From Rhodospirillaceae bacterium (GTDB lineage: Bacteria > Pseudomonadota > Gammaproteobacteria > Steroidobacterales > Rariloculaceae), in contig JAHEEN010000008.1 of NCBI GenBank assembly GCA_024640685.1, forward strand, positions 1-39,033: a stretch of 39,033 nt of DNA, written 5' to 3'. Made by a program: the position numbers and the translations under genes. Below are positions 38,737 to 39,033 of the stretch, piece by piece. The notes under the pieces were generated by a model that saw nothing but the letters and a program-made list of their open reading frames with translations, was not told where the DNA came from and ran no database searches. The number at the start of each line of letters is the position of its first letter. Position 1 is the first letter of the stretch.

Positions 38737-38779
38737 CTCACAATTGCTTACAGCACGCGGCTCTCCCGCTGCCTAGAGT
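38737..38779 (+). promoter_or_regulatory. Second direct-repeat box and -10, same layout as the two-component promoter
   Basis: CTCAC (38737-38741) and CTTAC (38747-38751) form a ten-base-period repeat. Then come exactly 22 bp and TAGAGT (38774-38779) as a -10-like hexamer. Box type, spacing and -10 match the arrangement at 36424-36466. It lies 85 bp upstream of ATG 38864 in the 190-bp gap after the kinase gene, making the last gene a likely target of the regulator encoded just before it. Confidence 0.45.
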
Positions 38780-38863
38780 ACCCGTAAGCACAGCCGACAC
38801 GACATTCTCGAACCACGAGCGGATACGCCGACGAAACTCAGCAGCAATTGAAGGAGAGAGACA

Positions 38864-39033
38864 ATGAAAACTTGCTTGGTCGCGGCACCGGCCTTGTTGA
38901 TTCTCGCAGCGAGCTCGGCGACGGGTGTCGTCCCCGCGTGGCAGGAGCCCGGCTTCGTCATGGAAGAAATCGTCGTCACAGCGACCCGGCCGGCATGGCA
39001 GCGCACTGACTTCGTCATGGAGGAGGTGGTCGC
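38864..39033 (+). CDS. Secreted protein with 19-residue tandem repeats, 3'-truncated by window edge
   Basis: An excellent ribosome binding site (AAGGAGAG, 38851-38858) precedes ATG 38864; the frame is open to the window end (56 codons). The signal peptide reads MKTCLVAAPALLILAASSATG. The mature part starts a repeat of period 19 residues: PAWQEPGFVMEEIVVTATR (residues 24-42), then PAWQRTDFVMEEVV and on past the edge. EEIVVTATR resembles the TonB box at the start of TonB-dependent receptors, but here it is repeated. It may be a small repetitive envelope protein, or the N-terminus of a larger receptor. The upstream box suggests control by the adjacent two-component system. Confidence 0.75.
   Translation, partial: MKTCLVAAPALLILAASSATGVVPAWQEPGFVMEEIVVTATRPAWQRTDFVMEEVV

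Noticed and set aside
1-39033. Insertion sequence, integron, prophage or CRISPR array
   Set aside because: No transposase, integrase or phage protein and no regularly spaced repeats were seen on either strand. Composition looks even apart from short intergenic AT-rich patches.

Overview
This is a GC-rich chromosomal window, roughly 63-66 % G+C by eye with strong G/C preference at third codon positions. It looks like a free-living, aerobic Gram-negative heterotroph, most plausibly a gammaproteobacterium. The reasons are lipoprotein and Tat signals, a TolC/HlyD/ABC export set, an OmpR-type two-component pair, c-type cytochromes and PQQ enzymes. That placement is inference; there is no rRNA or marker gene here. 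I found no tRNA, rRNA, CRISPR array, transposase or phage gene. Most of the window is dense protein-coding sequence with short intergenic gaps.

Layout. 1-2.5 kb: the tail of an amidohydrolase, a perfect 28-bp inverted repeat, a Tat-exported FAD dehydrogenase and a DUF4124 protein. 2.6-6.0 kb: a sulfur-type membrane module (small membrane protein, YeiH-like exporter, Usp domain protein, convergent YeeE/TsuA-like thiosulfate permease). 6.3-9.0 kb: an S9D glutamyl-endopeptidase-like serine peptidase and a small periplasmic two-EF-hand protein with a clear Rho-independent terminator. 9.3-16.1 kb: a periplasmic redox cluster with a PQQ quinohemoprotein alcohol dehydrogenase, a divergent Tat flavoprotein, then an operon of YVTN beta-propeller, two-CxxCH cytochrome and MBL-fold protein. 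16.1-26.0 kb: a Tat alpha/beta hydrolase, a hicB antitoxin with a broken hicA toxin, a secreted cyclophilin with a long extension, an RCC1-repeat lipoprotein, an M20 peptidase, a second haem/PQQ-propeller dehydrogenase, a Tat amidohydrolase and an AmiD-like lipoprotein. 26.0-31.4 kb: a TolC-HlyD-ABC export operon whose ABC subunit has lost all its ATPase motifs, divergent from a NhaR-like LysR regulator with a perfect dyad between them. 31.5-33.3 kb: a zinc-ribbon/HExxH membrane protein and a DUF6152 protein. 33.4-36.4 kb: an overlapping operon of 2-oxoacid dehydrogenase E1 alpha carrying a Tat/lipobox signal, E1 beta, a YgiT zinc finger and a cytochrome c lipoprotein. 36.5-39.0 kb: a response regulator/histidine kinase pair followed by a repeat-containing secreted protein that runs off the end.

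The common theme is oxidation outside the cytoplasm. Five proteins carry twin-arginine signals, four genes encode CxxCH haem sites (five motifs), and two encode PQQ-type propellers. The three most unusual points are these. First, a thiamine-diphosphate E1 enzyme appears to be exported and lies in one operon with a cytochrome c lipoprotein, with no E2/E3 beside it. Second, the two-component operon and the following gene have promoters with the same layout: a pentamer direct repeat (GTTAC-N5-GTTAC or CTCAC-N5-CTTAC), exactly 22 bp, then a -10 box. Third, the hicA toxin gene is disabled by one in-frame TGA while its antitoxin gene stays intact.
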